A stretch of DNA of 64,000 nt, taken from positions 62,001 to 126,000 of the forward strand of contig CALXKL010000001.1 of assembly GCA_944388965.1 (NCBI GenBank). Reading direction: 5' to 3'. The DNA comes from an uncultured Spirochaetales bacterium (GTDB taxonomy: Bacteria; Spirochaetota; Spirochaetia; Sphaerochaetales; Sphaerochaetaceae). Position numbers and translations under genes: made by a program. Below the pieces are notes generated by a model. That model had not been told where the DNA came from and did not search any database. It saw only the letters and a list, made by a program, of their open reading frames with translations. Shown here in pieces: positions 41,153 through 50,038 of the stretch (position 1 is the first letter of the stretch; every line of letters starts with the position of its first letter).

Positions 41153-42685
41153 TTGGAAAGAAGCAATGCCATTGAAATGCTGGGCATCACCAAGAGCTTC
41201 GGCCAGGTGCTGGCGAACGACCACATAGACTTCTCCGTCCGATGGGGCGAGATCCTGGCTCTTCTTGGAGAGAACGGAAGCGGCAAGACGACGCTGATGA
41301 ACATGCTCAGCGGAATCTACCAGCCCGACGAAGGCCGCATACTCGAGGACGGTCAGGAGATATACATCCGCTCTCCGAAGGATGCCTACGAGCATGGCAT
41401 CGGAATGATCCATCAGCACTACAAGCTCATAGAGGTCTTCACCGCCGCACAGAACATGATTCTCGGTCTGGACGACGTGAAGATGGACATGCGTCAGGTC
41501 GATGCCCGTGTCAGGGAGATCTGCGAGCGCTACGGATTCGAAATCGATCCATCCATGAAGGTGTACGACATGTCCGTGTCCCAGAAGCAGACGGTGGAGA
41601 TCGTCAAGGTCCTCTTCCGCGGTGCGAACATACTGGTGCTGGACGAGCCGACTGCGGTTCTGACCCCACAGGAGACGGTCAAGCTCTTCAAGGTCCTGAG
41701 GAACATGAAGGAGGATGGCAAGGCCATCGTCATCATCACCCACAAGCTCAACGAGGTCATGGAGGTCAGCGACCGCGTCTCCGTATTGAGGAAGGGGCAG
41801 TACATCGGAACCGTCGAGACGAGCAGGACGAATCCGCAGGCCCTGACGGACATGATGGTCGGCCATGCCGTGAGCCTCAACATCGACAGGCCCAGGTACG
41901 ACAATCCGCAGACCCGGCTCGTCGTCGAGGGGCTGACCTGCGTCGACGAAGAGGGCATCACAAGACTGGAGGACGTGTCGTTCACCGCCAACACCGGAGA
42001 GATCCTCGGTGTTGCCGGCATCTCCGGCTCGGGACAGAAGGAGCTGCTGGAGGCCATGACGGGGCTGTATCCGGTCAAGGCCGGTAGCGTGCGCTTCCTG
42101 AACGACAAGGGAGAGGAGGTCGAGCTGATCGGCAAGACCCCGATGCAGATACGCAGGACCGGCGTGGGGATGGCCTTCGTACCCGAGGACAGACTGGGCA
42201 TGGGCCTTGTCGGATCGATGGGCATGACCGGCAACATGATGCTGCGCTCCTGGCGCAACGGAAGAGGCGCACTCCTCAAGAGGAAGGATCCGCAGGCGCT
42301 TGCCGACAGGATTCTAGAGGAGCTGGAGGTCGTCACGCCCGGAACGGAATACCCGGTGCGACGTCTTTCCGGAGGAAATGTCCAGAAGGTGCTCGTCGGA
42401 CGCGAGATCGCCATACAGCCTTCGGTCCTGCTGACCGCATACGCCGTGAGGGGCCTGGACATAAACACCTCCTATACCATCTACAGGCTTCTTACCGAGC
42501 AGAAGATGAAAGGTGTCGCGGTCGTCTATGTCGGAGAGGATCTCGACGTGCTTCTCGAACTTGCAGACCGCATCCTAGTCCTGTGTGGCGGTCGTGTAAG
42601 CGGAATCGTGGATGCCAGGACGACCACCAAGGAGGAGATCGGGCTCATGATGACCCATCTCGGAGGCAAGGAGGTGAACGGATGA
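41153..42685 (+). CDS. ABC transporter ATP-binding protein, nucleoside/BMP type (two NBDs)
   Basis: 510 residues from a TTG at 41153 with AGAGGTGAG upstream; an ATG at 41129 overlaps a TAGAAT -10-like box and is less likely. Two ATPase domains: the first has Walker A GENGSGKTT (39-47), SVSQKQTVEI and LVLDEPTAVLTP; the second has a degenerate GISGSGQKE loop, LSGGNVQKVLVGREI and AYAVRGLD instead of a normal Walker B. A degenerate second site is usual in this importer group. It forms an operon with two permeases and a BMP-type binding protein. Confidence 0.9.
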   Translation: MERSNAIEMLGITKSFGQVLANDHIDFSVRWGEILALLGENGSGKTTLMNMLSGIYQPDEGRILEDGQEIYIRSPKDAYEHGIGMIHQHYKLIEVFTAAQNMILGLDDVKMDMRQVDARVREICERYGFEIDPSMKVYDMSVSQKQTVEIVKVLFRGANILVLDEPTAVLTPQETVKLFKVLRNMKEDGKAIVIITHKLNEVMEVSDRVSVLRKGQYIGTVETSRTNPQALTDMMVGHAVSLNIDRPRYDNPQTRLVVEGLTCVDEEGITRLEDVSFTANTGEILGVAGISGSGQKELLEAMTGLYPVKAGSVRFLNDKGEEVELIGKTPMQIRRTGVGMAFVPEDRLGMGLVGSMGMTGNMMLRSWRNGRGALLKRKDPQALADRILEELEVVTPGTEYPVRRLSGGNVQKVLVGREIAIQPSVLLTAYAVRGLDINTSYTIYRLLTEQKMKGVAVVYVGEDLDVLLELADRILVLCGGRVSGIVDARTTTKEEIGLMMTHLGGKEVNG

Positions 42686-43776
42686 GCAATGTGACCAGAA
42701 CTCCTTTCGTCCGCCTCGCCAAGCGGACGGACATAGACCCCAGGAGGGCATGGATCATCCGCGTGGCGTCGATCGTCATCGCGCTGGTCCTGGGCTGCAT
42801 ACCGATGCTCGTCACGGGCACAAACCCCGTGGAGGCGTACTCTGTGATCGTGCAGGGGTCGCTTCTCCGGCCCGTGTATTTCAGACAAACGGTCAAGATA
42901 GCCATACCGCTTCTAGCCTGCGCCCTGGCCATCGCGCCATGTTTCAAGATGCGCTTCTGGAACATCGGCGCAGAAGGGCAGATCACCATCGGCGCGATGT
43001 GTGCCACATACTTCGCCCTGTACTGGGCTGACAGAGTCCCCCATGTCATGCTTCTTTTGATCATGTTCCTGGCCGGAGTGGTCGGAGGCGGACTGTGGGC
43101 GCTCATCCCGGCGTTCTTCAAGGCGAAGTGGAACACGAACGAGACTCTGTTCACTCTGATGATGAACTACATCGCCATAGGCATCGTCGCCTGGCTCCAG
43201 GGTGGACCATGGGAAGGACGGCAGGGAAGCCAGATCATTCCGAAGTTCGCCGATGCGGCCAGGCTGCCGAATGTCCTCGGCGTCCATATCGGGTGGATCT
43301 TCAGTCTCGTCCTGGTCGTCCTCATGTACTTCTATATGAACAAGACGAAGCAGGGCTATGAGATCGCCGTGATCGGTGACAGCACCAACACGGCCCGCTA
43401 TGCCGGAATGAATGTCGGCTACATAATGATGCGTACCATGGCCATATCCGGAGCCATCAGCGGCTTCGTCGGCTTCATGATCGTCGCGGGAGCGAACTAC
43501 ACCCTCTACAGCGGGGTGGCCGACGGCGTCGGCTTCACCGCCATAAGCGTCGCCTGGCTCAGCCAGCTCAATCCATTCGCGATGATCGTCATCTCGATGC
43601 TGCTGGCGGTTCTGGACAAGGGGTCGACGACACTCCAGTCCCGTCTCGGCGTTCCCGCATCCGTTTCGGACATCATCACCGGAATCCTGCTGTTCACGAT
43701 GCTGAGCTGCGAATTCTTCATCAACTACCGTCTCATCTTCCGCGGACGTGCACAGGACAAGGAGGACGGGAAATGA
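42682..43776 (+). CDS. ABC transporter permease, nucleoside/BMP type
   Basis: 364 residues from the ATG at 42682, overlapping the previous stop (ATGA). About eight to ten membrane helices; family landmarks are FKMRFWNIGAEGQITIGAM and TNETLFTLMMNYIAIGIV. It pairs with the next gene as the two-subunit channel. Likely substrate purine nucleosides, from the binding protein family and the purine genes downstream. Confidence 0.9.
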   Translation: MSNVTRTPFVRLAKRTDIDPRRAWIIRVASIVIALVLGCIPMLVTGTNPVEAYSVIVQGSLLRPVYFRQTVKIAIPLLACALAIAPCFKMRFWNIGAEGQITIGAMCATYFALYWADRVPHVMLLLIMFLAGVVGGGLWALIPAFFKAKWNTNETLFTLMMNYIAIGIVAWLQGGPWEGRQGSQIIPKFADAARLPNVLGVHIGWIFSLVLVVLMYFYMNKTKQGYEIAVIGDSTNTARYAGMNVGYIMMRTMAISGAISGFVGFMIVAGANYTLYSGVADGVGFTAISVAWLSQLNPFAMIVISMLLAVLDKGSTTLQSRLGVPASVSDIITGILLFTMLSCEFFINYRLIFRGRAQDKEDGK

Positions 43777-44756
43777 ATCTTCTGGTAACCCTCATCACTG
43801 CAGGAGTCACATTCGGAACCGTGCTCATGTACGGCACGCTCGGGGAGATACTCACCGAGAAGTCCGGAAACCTCAACCTCGGCGTCGAGGGCATCATGTA
43901 CATGGGAGGCGCGTTCGGCCTTGCCGGAGCCTTCTACTACGAGAAGGCCGTCGGAGCCGCCGCAAGCGGACCTGTGGCGATCGTCCTGGCTCTGCTGGCT
44001 GCGTTCGTCGCGGGATGTGCGGCCAGTGCGATATACAGCTTCCTGACCATAACGCTGCGCACCAACCAGAACGTCACGGGCCTCGCGCTTTCGATCTTCG
44101 GAACGGGCGTGGGCCAGTTCGTCGGCGAGTTCATGCGCCTTAGCGAAGGTGGCTACGTCGCGCTGAGCAACCATCTCAAGGACTCCTTCGCCGCTGCGAT
44201 AATGCCGGACTTCCTGCAGGGCATTCCGGTCATAGGCCCAATACTCTTCAGCCATACGGTCTTCTTCTACATGGCCGTCGTCCTGGCGGTGCTGATGCAT
44301 CTGTATTTCACCAGGACCCGCTCGGGCCTCTATCTCAGGGCGGTCGGCGAGAGCCCGGCAACGAGCGATGCCGCGGGAATCAACACGACGCGCTACAAGT
44401 ATCTTGCCACGATCATAGGCGGAGGCATCTCGGCGATCGGCGGCATGGTCTACATAGTCACGACGGCCGGATGCGTATGGAACCACGAAGGCCTGTCCGG
44501 AGTCGGCTGGCTCGCGGTCGCCCTTGTCATCTTCTGCATCTGGAGGCCGTTGAACGCCATCTGGGGCAGCGTGATCTTCGGTGCGATGATGATCATGTAT
44601 CTGCGCGTGTCGCTTCCGTTCATGCCTCAGCAGCTGTACAAGATACTTCCGTATGTGGTCACGGTCATCGTCCTGATCTTCACCAGCATGCGCAACAGCC
44701 GCGACAAGCAGCCTCCTGCATCGCTGGGAGTGAACTATTTTCGCGAAGAGCGGTGA
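43773..44756 (+). CDS. ABC transporter permease, nucleoside/BMP type (second subunit)
   Basis: 327 residues, ATGA overlap with the first permease. Helices with TVLMYGTLGEILTEKSGNLNLGVEGIMYMGG, the signature of this permease family, and LRAVGESPATSDAAGIN in the coupling loop. Ends 97 bp before the binding-protein gene. Confidence 0.9.
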   Translation: MNLLVTLITAGVTFGTVLMYGTLGEILTEKSGNLNLGVEGIMYMGGAFGLAGAFYYEKAVGAAASGPVAIVLALLAAFVAGCAASAIYSFLTITLRTNQNVTGLALSIFGTGVGQFVGEFMRLSEGGYVALSNHLKDSFAAAIMPDFLQGIPVIGPILFSHTVFFYMAVVLAVLMHLYFTRTRSGLYLRAVGESPATSDAAGINTTRYKYLATIIGGGISAIGGMVYIVTTAGCVWNHEGLSGVGWLAVALVIFCIWRPLNAIWGSVIFGAMMIMYLRVSLPFMPQQLYKILPYVVTVIVLIFTSMRNSRDKQPPASLGVNYFREER

Positions 44757-44853
44757 AAAGGTCTGTGGAGCAGGTGTCACGAGGAGGACATCTGTTGTAG
44801 AATAGGATAGGGCTTCCCGGGTGGGAGGCGACATGAGAAAAAGGAGAAGAGAC

Positions 44854-46068
44854 ATGAAAAGACTATCCTTAGTCCTTATCGTGCTGGCCATGGTCAGTGC
44901 GATGGTGTTCGCGGGCGGCTCCAGCGAGAGCGCTGCCGCGACGGGCGATTCCAACACGGTGAAGGTGGGACTCATCTGCATCGGCGACGAGAACGACCAG
45001 GGATACACCTACAACTTCATCCGTGGCCGTGACGAGGCGACGGAGAACCTTGCCGCGGAGGGGATCAACGTAGAGTGGGTGACCATCTACAACATCGGTG
45101 AGGACTCGAGCTGTGTCGATGCCAACATCGAGGCCGCCGAGCAGGGATGCCAGATCATCATCAACAACAGCTATGGATTCGAACCATACATGCTCGAGGT
45201 CGTCGACGACTATCCCGAGATCACGTTCATCAGCTGCACCAGCTACATGAGCTGGAACGATGGCAGGGACAACACCCACAACGCGTTCGCCAACATCTAT
45301 GAAGGCCGCTACATCGCAGGTGTCGTCGCCGGAATGAAGCTCCAGCAGATGATCGACGAAGGACAGATCACTCCCGAGCAGGCCGTCATCGGCTATGTCG
45401 GAGCATTCCCCTTCGCAGAGGTCGTCTCCGGCTACACCAGCTACTTCCTCGGTGCAAGGAGCGTATGCCCCTCCGTCACGATGAAGGTCATGTACGTCAG
45501 CTCCTGGTCCGATGCGACCGCAGAGTCCGATGCAGCCCTCGCCCTGATCGACCAGGGATGTGTGCTCATCAGCCAGCACTCAGACAACACGACTCCGGCA
45601 ACCGCCGCACAGAGCCGTGGCGTCTTCCATACCGGCTACAACAACGACATGACGGGCATCGCCCCCGATGCATCCCTCATCGGCACGAGAATCGACTGGG
45701 GCATCTACTTCACCGAGGCCATCAGGGCCTATGTCAACGGCGAGGAGATTCCTCAGGACTGGTGCAAGGGAATGGGTGAGGGCGCAGTCGTCATGACTCC
45801 GCTCAACGAGGCGATCGCCGCTCCTGGAACCGCCGAGAAGATCGCCGAGGTCGAGGCCGCGATTGCAGACGGAAGCCTCGAGGTGTTCGACACCTCCACG
45901 TTCACCGTCGGTGGTCAGACGGTCACCACCGCAATGGCTCTCGATACCGATGGCGACTTCACGCCGGACAGCGTCGAGGCTGTGCATGACGGCGCATTCC
46001 ACGAGTCCGAGGCTCAGAGCGCACCGTACTTCACGCTCAGAATCGACGGAATCGTCGAGCTCAACTGA
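44854..46068 (+). CDS. BMP-family substrate-binding protein of the nucleoside ABC importer
   Basis: 404 residues from the ATG at 44854 with AGGAGA; an ATG at 44833 is an alternative. Signal peptide MKRLSLVLIVLAMVSAMVFA, cleaved before GGSSES, without a lipobox Cys, as in many binding proteins of these spirochaetes. The mature part has VGLICIGDENDQGYTYNFIRG and the VISQHSDNTTPAT-like LISQHSDNTTPATAA segment of the PnrA/BMP family (purine nucleoside binding in Treponema). It should load the preceding permease-ATPase complex. Confidence 0.9.
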   Translation: MKRLSLVLIVLAMVSAMVFAGGSSESAAATGDSNTVKVGLICIGDENDQGYTYNFIRGRDEATENLAAEGINVEWVTIYNIGEDSSCVDANIEAAEQGCQIIINNSYGFEPYMLEVVDDYPEITFISCTSYMSWNDGRDNTHNAFANIYEGRYIAGVVAGMKLQQMIDEGQITPEQAVIGYVGAFPFAEVVSGYTSYFLGARSVCPSVTMKVMYVSSWSDATAESDAALALIDQGCVLISQHSDNTTPATAAQSRGVFHTGYNNDMTGIAPDASLIGTRIDWGIYFTEAIRAYVNGEEIPQDWCKGMGEGAVVMTPLNEAIAAPGTAEKIAEVEAAIADGSLEVFDTSTFTVGGQTVTTAMALDTDGDFTPDSVEAVHDGAFHESEAQSAPYFTLRIDGIVELN

Positions 46069-46090
46069 TCCGTTACCGGGTTTGCGATGC

Positions 46091-46116
46091 GAGGGCAGGT
46101 CGAGAGGCCTGCCCTC
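46091..46116 (+). terminator. Terminator after the BMP-type operon
   Basis: GAGGGCAGG (46091-46099) pairs perfectly with CCTGCCCTC (46108-46116). Following bases are only moderately U-rich. Confidence 0.6.
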
Positions 46117-46146
46117 CGTCGTGTTATACGAGACGGAAGGCTTCCT

Positions 46147-46174
46147 TTGCCTTTTCGCCGTTTCGATGTATCCT
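46147..46174 (+). promoter_or_regulatory. Promoter of recX, leaderless-type
   Basis: TTGCCT (46147-46152), 16-bp spacer, TATCCT (46169-46174), then seven bases to the ATG. No Shine-Dalgarno. Confidence 0.45.
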
Positions 46175-46181
46175 CTCTGTC

Positions 46182-46595
46182 ATGACTGCATACGACAAGG
46201 CGCTCTATCTGCTTGGAATGAGGGAGCACGGAAGAAGGGAGCTGGAGCTCAAGCTCATAGGCAAGGGCTATGACGGCGACGAGGTGTCGCAGACCCTGGA
46301 CCGGCTCGAGGACGAGGGCTATCTGTCAGACGAGCGCTTCTGCGAGTCGTATATCCGCTCCCGCCTAAGAAGGACGCCAGAGGGGCGCTCGGTCATGGTG
46401 CATCGGCTGATGGCCAAGGGCATCACGTCCGCCCAGGCATCATCCGCCGTCGCAACCTACTACGACGAGCATGAGGACGAAATTGACGGAATCTTCCGCT
46501 CGTATGCCGCGAGGCTATACGAGCAGAAGGGTGAGATGAAGGCCAGGGCCACTCTCATGCGCAAGGGAATAAGGCTTACGGATCGATCCCGGTGA
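46182..46595 (+). CDS. recX: Regulatory protein RecX
   Basis: 137 residues with the RecX three-helix repeats: LYLLGMREHGRRELELKL, GYLSDERFCESYIRSRL and a shorter third unit. RecX modulates RecA filaments. recA is not in this window. The last 20 bp overlap the convergent adenine deaminase gene. Length is normal for the family. Confidence 0.88.
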   Translation: MTAYDKALYLLGMREHGRRELELKLIGKGYDGDEVSQTLDRLEDEGYLSDERFCESYIRSRLRRTPEGRSVMVHRLMAKGITSAQASSAVATYYDEHEDEIDGIFRSYAARLYEQKGEMKARATLMRKGIRLTDRSR

Positions 46596-48309
46596 AGGCG
46601 AATGCGCTGACGTCGAACAGCCCCGTGTCCGTTATCTTCAGGGCGGGGATGACCGGAAGCGCCATGAACGACAGTGTCATGAACGGGTCTATGTCCCTGT
46701 TCACGCCGAGCCTGTCATAGGCGATTTCATGCATCTGCTTGAGCACGTCGTACACGCTCATTGCATCGTCGTCCGTCATCAGACCGGATATCTCCAGCCG
46801 ATGGGTCATCAGCACCTTGCCATCCTGCACGATCGTTATGCCGCCACCGGTGGATACTAGTTCATCGACCGCCGCAGCCATGTCCTCGTCGCTGGTGCCG
46901 ACCACGATGATGTTGTGCGAGTCGTGTGATATCGAGGTGGCGACTGCGCCGTTCCTCATGCCATAGCCTGCAATCAGGCCGACTCCGACGTTCCCTGTGC
47001 CCTTGTGGCGTTCCACGGAGGCTATCTTCAGGACATCCAGATCCTCGTCGCGTACGAAAAGACCGTCTTCGTCGCGCTTCACATCCATCACCAGGTTGTC
47101 GGTGACGACGGAACCGGGGTTGATGCCTATGACACGGGCCCTGTCGCTTCTGAGGGGAAGCGCGAGGCGCGAGATGCTGAAATCCTTCACGTCCATCATG
47201 CCGGACACCCCGACAGGCTCCACATGACGGGCCTTCTCGAGAATCGCGCCGTGTGATGCAACGAGCCTTCCCTCGACGTAGACCTCGTCGGCCCTTATGG
47301 ACGACAGGTCGTCTGCAAGGAAGAAGTCCGCTCTCAGACCAGGTGCGACGGCCCCGCGGTCCTTGAGACCGTAGCATGTGGCGGCGTTGATTGTCGCCGC
47401 GGCGATGGCCCTCTCCGGCCTCATGCCCGCTCCGATGGCAAGGTTTACCGCGTTCTGGATGTGGCCCTTGTCTATGATGCTCTCCGGCTGGCAGTCGTCC
47501 GTGCAGAACATCACACGGTTCATGTTGTCCTCGTCGACGCCCGGCAGCAGGGCCAGCACGTTGCGACATGCGGTGCCTTCCCTGAGTGCGACGTACATGC
47601 CGCGTCTGACCCTGTCGACGAGCTCCTGAGGCGTGGCGCACTCGTGGTCGCTAATGATCCTGCAGGCGGAGTAGGCGTCCAGGTCCCTGTCCTTCACGTC
47701 AGGTGCGTGGCCGTCGATGAGCTTGCCTGTGGAATAGGCGCACTCAAGCTTGTCCAGCACGAACGGAAGCCCCGCGGCGATTCCCGGGTAGTTCATCATC
47801 TCGCCCAGACCGAGGATGCGCGGCTCGTCGATCATCTTGGCGATCGAGTCGGCAAGCAGCACCGCCCCTGCGTTCTCGCTGTCTGTCGCCGGCACGCAGG
47901 AGGGGAACATGAGATAGACGGAAAGCGGCAGGTCGGCCGATGCGTCGAGCATGTACCTCATGGCGTCGAGTCCTGCCACGTTGCATATCTCATGGGGATC
48001 CGCGACGACCGTGGTGGTGCCCTTGGGCACGATCAGGTCGCTGAACGCGGCCGGGGATACGTGTGACGATTCGATATGGCAGTGGGCGTCGATGAATCCG
48101 GGGATCAGGAAGCGTCCTTGTGCGTCGATCGTCCGCTTGGCCTTCACGTCGGCGCTGAATGAGGCGAAATGTCCGTCCACCACCGATACGGCCGCCGGGA
48201 AGGTGCACTTGTTGAACACGTCCACCACCTGGCAGTTCGTGATGAGAAGGTCGGCTTCCCTGCGTCCTTCGCATACGTCTATGAGCGTTTTTGCAAGCTT
48301 CTTGTTCAT
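46576..48309 (-). CDS. ade: Adenine deaminase
   Basis: Converts adenine to hypoxanthine. 577 residues from the ATG at 48309 with GGAGGTAGAG upstream. An amidohydrolase with IDAHCHIESSHVSP (metal site), VADPHEICNVAG, GLGEMMNYPG and the DGHAPDVKD and ISDHECATPQE motifs of Ade, plus VMFCTDDCQPESI. Fits with the purine permease divergently encoded next door and the nucleoside importer upstream: a purine salvage group. Confidence 0.94.
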   Translation of the reverse strand: MNKKLAKTLIDVCEGRREADLLITNCQVVDVFNKCTFPAAVSVVDGHFASFSADVKAKRTIDAQGRFLIPGFIDAHCHIESSHVSPAAFSDLIVPKGTTTVVADPHEICNVAGLDAMRYMLDASADLPLSVYLMFPSCVPATDSENAGAVLLADSIAKMIDEPRILGLGEMMNYPGIAAGLPFVLDKLECAYSTGKLIDGHAPDVKDRDLDAYSACRIISDHECATPQELVDRVRRGMYVALREGTACRNVLALLPGVDEDNMNRVMFCTDDCQPESIIDKGHIQNAVNLAIGAGMRPERAIAAATINAATCYGLKDRGAVAPGLRADFFLADDLSSIRADEVYVEGRLVASHGAILEKARHVEPVGVSGMMDVKDFSISRLALPLRSDRARVIGINPGSVVTDNLVMDVKRDEDGLFVRDEDLDVLKIASVERHKGTGNVGVGLIAGYGMRNGAVATSISHDSHNIIVVGTSDEDMAAAVDELVSTGGGITIVQDGKVLMTHRLEISGLMTDDDAMSVYDVLKQMHEIAYDRLGVNRDIDPFMTLSFMALPVIPALKITDTGLFDVSAFAFTGIDP

Positions 48310-48469
48310 ATGCTCTACCTCCACAGGACATGATAGCACGGTTTGCATGGCGGCTGGGCATGAAAGATGTGCCGGCGGACATCGGGGAAGGGGCCCGGGT
48401 GCCATGTTGCATGGGTTCGCTGTATGGACAGGATAGTCGCCTGTAGACAGGAGTGCAGTCGAAATTCCT

Positions 48470-48498
48470 TGCGGCATGCCAATTTGTCACCTATACTG
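48470..48498 (+). promoter_or_regulatory. Promoter of the NCS2 permease
   Basis: TTGCGG (48470-48475), 17-bp spacer, TATACT (48493-48498). Leader of about 66 nt. Confidence 0.6.
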
Positions 48499-48521
48499 TG
48501 ATTGTTGCGACACGTTGCAAT

Positions 48522-48538
48522 GCGGATGTCATCCGCAC
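48522..48538 (+). promoter_or_regulatory. Hairpin in the permease leader
   Basis: TGCGGAT (48522-48528) and ATCCGCA (48532-48538) pair perfectly around a 3-base loop, 18 bases before the GGGAGGGG ribosome-binding site. The leader lacks the conserved purine-riboswitch core. Confidence 0.45.
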
Positions 48539-48570
48539 CTGACACACCATCACCTAGGGAGGGGAAGCCT

Positions 48571-49935
48571 ATGAAGGATTTCTTCAAACTACAGGAGGCG
48601 GGAACGAACGTAAGACGTGAGATAGTCGCAGGCCTTACGACGTTCTTCACCATGGCCTACATCATATTCGTCAACCCGAATATGCTCAGCGAGACCGGCA
48701 TGAGCTGGGAAGGAGTGTTCGTTGCAACCTGTCTTGCAGCTGCGGTGGGAACGCTGATCATGGCGCTTTTCGCCAACGTTCCATACGCAGTGGCTCCTGG
48801 AATGGGACTCAACGCCCTGTTCGCATACACGGTATGTCTGGCCGGAGGCTTCACATGGAAGCAGGCCCTCGCGATGGTCTTCATCTGCGGCCTCATAAAC
48901 ATCGTGATCACGGTCACCAAGCTCAGGAAGTCGATAGTCAAGTCGATACCCGAGAGTCTGCAGAACGCCATCGGTGGCGGTATCGGACTGTTCATCGCAT
49001 ACCTCGGCTTCAACAATGCGGCGCTCATCTCCTTCACCGGAGCATACCCGAGCGTCACCCCGGGCATGCAGCCTCTGAACACACCGTCCCTGGTCCTCGC
49101 AGTGATCGGACTGATGATCATCGTCATCCTGATGGTCATGCAGGTCAAGGGCGCGATCCTGATCGGTATCGTGGCCACCACGATCATCGGAATCCCGATG
49201 GGCGTCACCCAGATTCCGGCATCCATCTTCTCCGATTCCGGAACATGGACCGGATTCCGCGAAGTCGCGTTCGCGTTCTTCGGAGGCGACGGATTCGTCT
49301 CCCTGTTCTCCGACCCCGCCAAAATCCCGTTCGTCATCGTGACGATCTTCTCGATGTGTCTGTCCGACACCTTCGACTCGATCGGAACGTTCATCGGAAC
49401 CGGACGCAAGAGCGGAATCTTCGATGCCGAGGATGAGAAGGCCCTCGAGGGAAGCGGATTCAAGAGCCGCCTTGACAAGGCCCTCGTCGCCGACAGCTTC
49501 GCGACCAGCATCGGCGCACTGTTCGGAACCAGCAACGCGACGACGTACGTCGAGAGCTCGGCCGGCATCGCGGCAGGTGGACGTACCGGTCTCACCAGCC
49601 TCGTGACCGCCATCATGTTCCTGATCTGTCTGCCGTTCGCAGGTCTGATCGGCATGGTCCCCGGCGCCGCCACGAGCCCTGCCCTGATCGTCGTCGGTAT
49701 CCTGATGGTCGAGCCGTTCGCCAAGATCAAGTGGTCCGATTTCAGCGAGGCGGTCCCCGCGTTCTTCACGGTTGCCGTCATGAGCTTCACCTACGGCATC
49801 ACGAACGGTATCGCGGCCGGCTTCATCATGTACTGCATCACGCTTATCTGCACGAAGAGGGCGAAGGACATCCACCCGATCATCGCCGGTGCATCCATCC
49901 TCTTCATCGTGGATATCATCCTCAAGGCCATCTGA
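48571..49935 (+). CDS. NCS2 family purine permease (AzgA/PbuG-like)
   Basis: 454 residues behind GGGAGGGG. The N-terminus FKLQEAGTNVRREIVAGLTTFFTMAYIIFVNP is diagnostic for the AzgA/PbuG branch of NCS2 (adenine, guanine, hypoxanthine uptake). SMCLSDTFDSIGTFIGTG and GTSNATTYVESSAGIAAGGRTGLT are the two substrate-site motifs. Divergent from the adenine deaminase gene, matching its expected substrate. Confidence 0.93.
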   Translation: MKDFFKLQEAGTNVRREIVAGLTTFFTMAYIIFVNPNMLSETGMSWEGVFVATCLAAAVGTLIMALFANVPYAVAPGMGLNALFAYTVCLAGGFTWKQALAMVFICGLINIVITVTKLRKSIVKSIPESLQNAIGGGIGLFIAYLGFNNAALISFTGAYPSVTPGMQPLNTPSLVLAVIGLMIIVILMVMQVKGAILIGIVATTIIGIPMGVTQIPASIFSDSGTWTGFREVAFAFFGGDGFVSLFSDPAKIPFVIVTIFSMCLSDTFDSIGTFIGTGRKSGIFDAEDEKALEGSGFKSRLDKALVADSFATSIGALFGTSNATTYVESSAGIAAGGRTGLTSLVTAIMFLICLPFAGLIGMVPGAATSPALIVVGILMVEPFAKIKWSDFSEAVPAFFTVAVMSFTYGITNGIAAGFIMYCITLICTKRAKDIHPIIAGASILFIVDIILKAI

Positions 49936-49962
49936 CGGAAACGACAGGTCTTGTATCCAGAC

Positions 49963-49990
49963 GAATGCCTCTGCCTGTGCAGGGGCATTC
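49963..49990 (+). terminator. Terminator after the NCS2 permease
   Basis: GAATGCC (49963-49969) pairs with GGCATTC (49984-49990), with an inner CTGC/GCAG extension. Confidence 0.65.
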
Positions 49991-50001
49991 CGTCGTCAAT
50001 A

Positions 50002-50030
50002 TTGCCTCCTTCACGCTCTTTGGTTATCAT
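50002..50030 (+). promoter_or_regulatory. Promoter of the AOR-like gene, leaderless-type
   Basis: TTGCCT (50002-50007), 17-bp spacer, TATCAT (50025-50030), then eight bases to the ATG. Confidence 0.5.
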
Positions 50031-50038
50031 TGCCTGAC

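Noticed and set aside
48499-48570. Purine riboswitch in front of the NCS2 permease
   Set aside because: The 66-nt leader lacks the conserved three-way junction core; only one 7-bp hairpin is visible.
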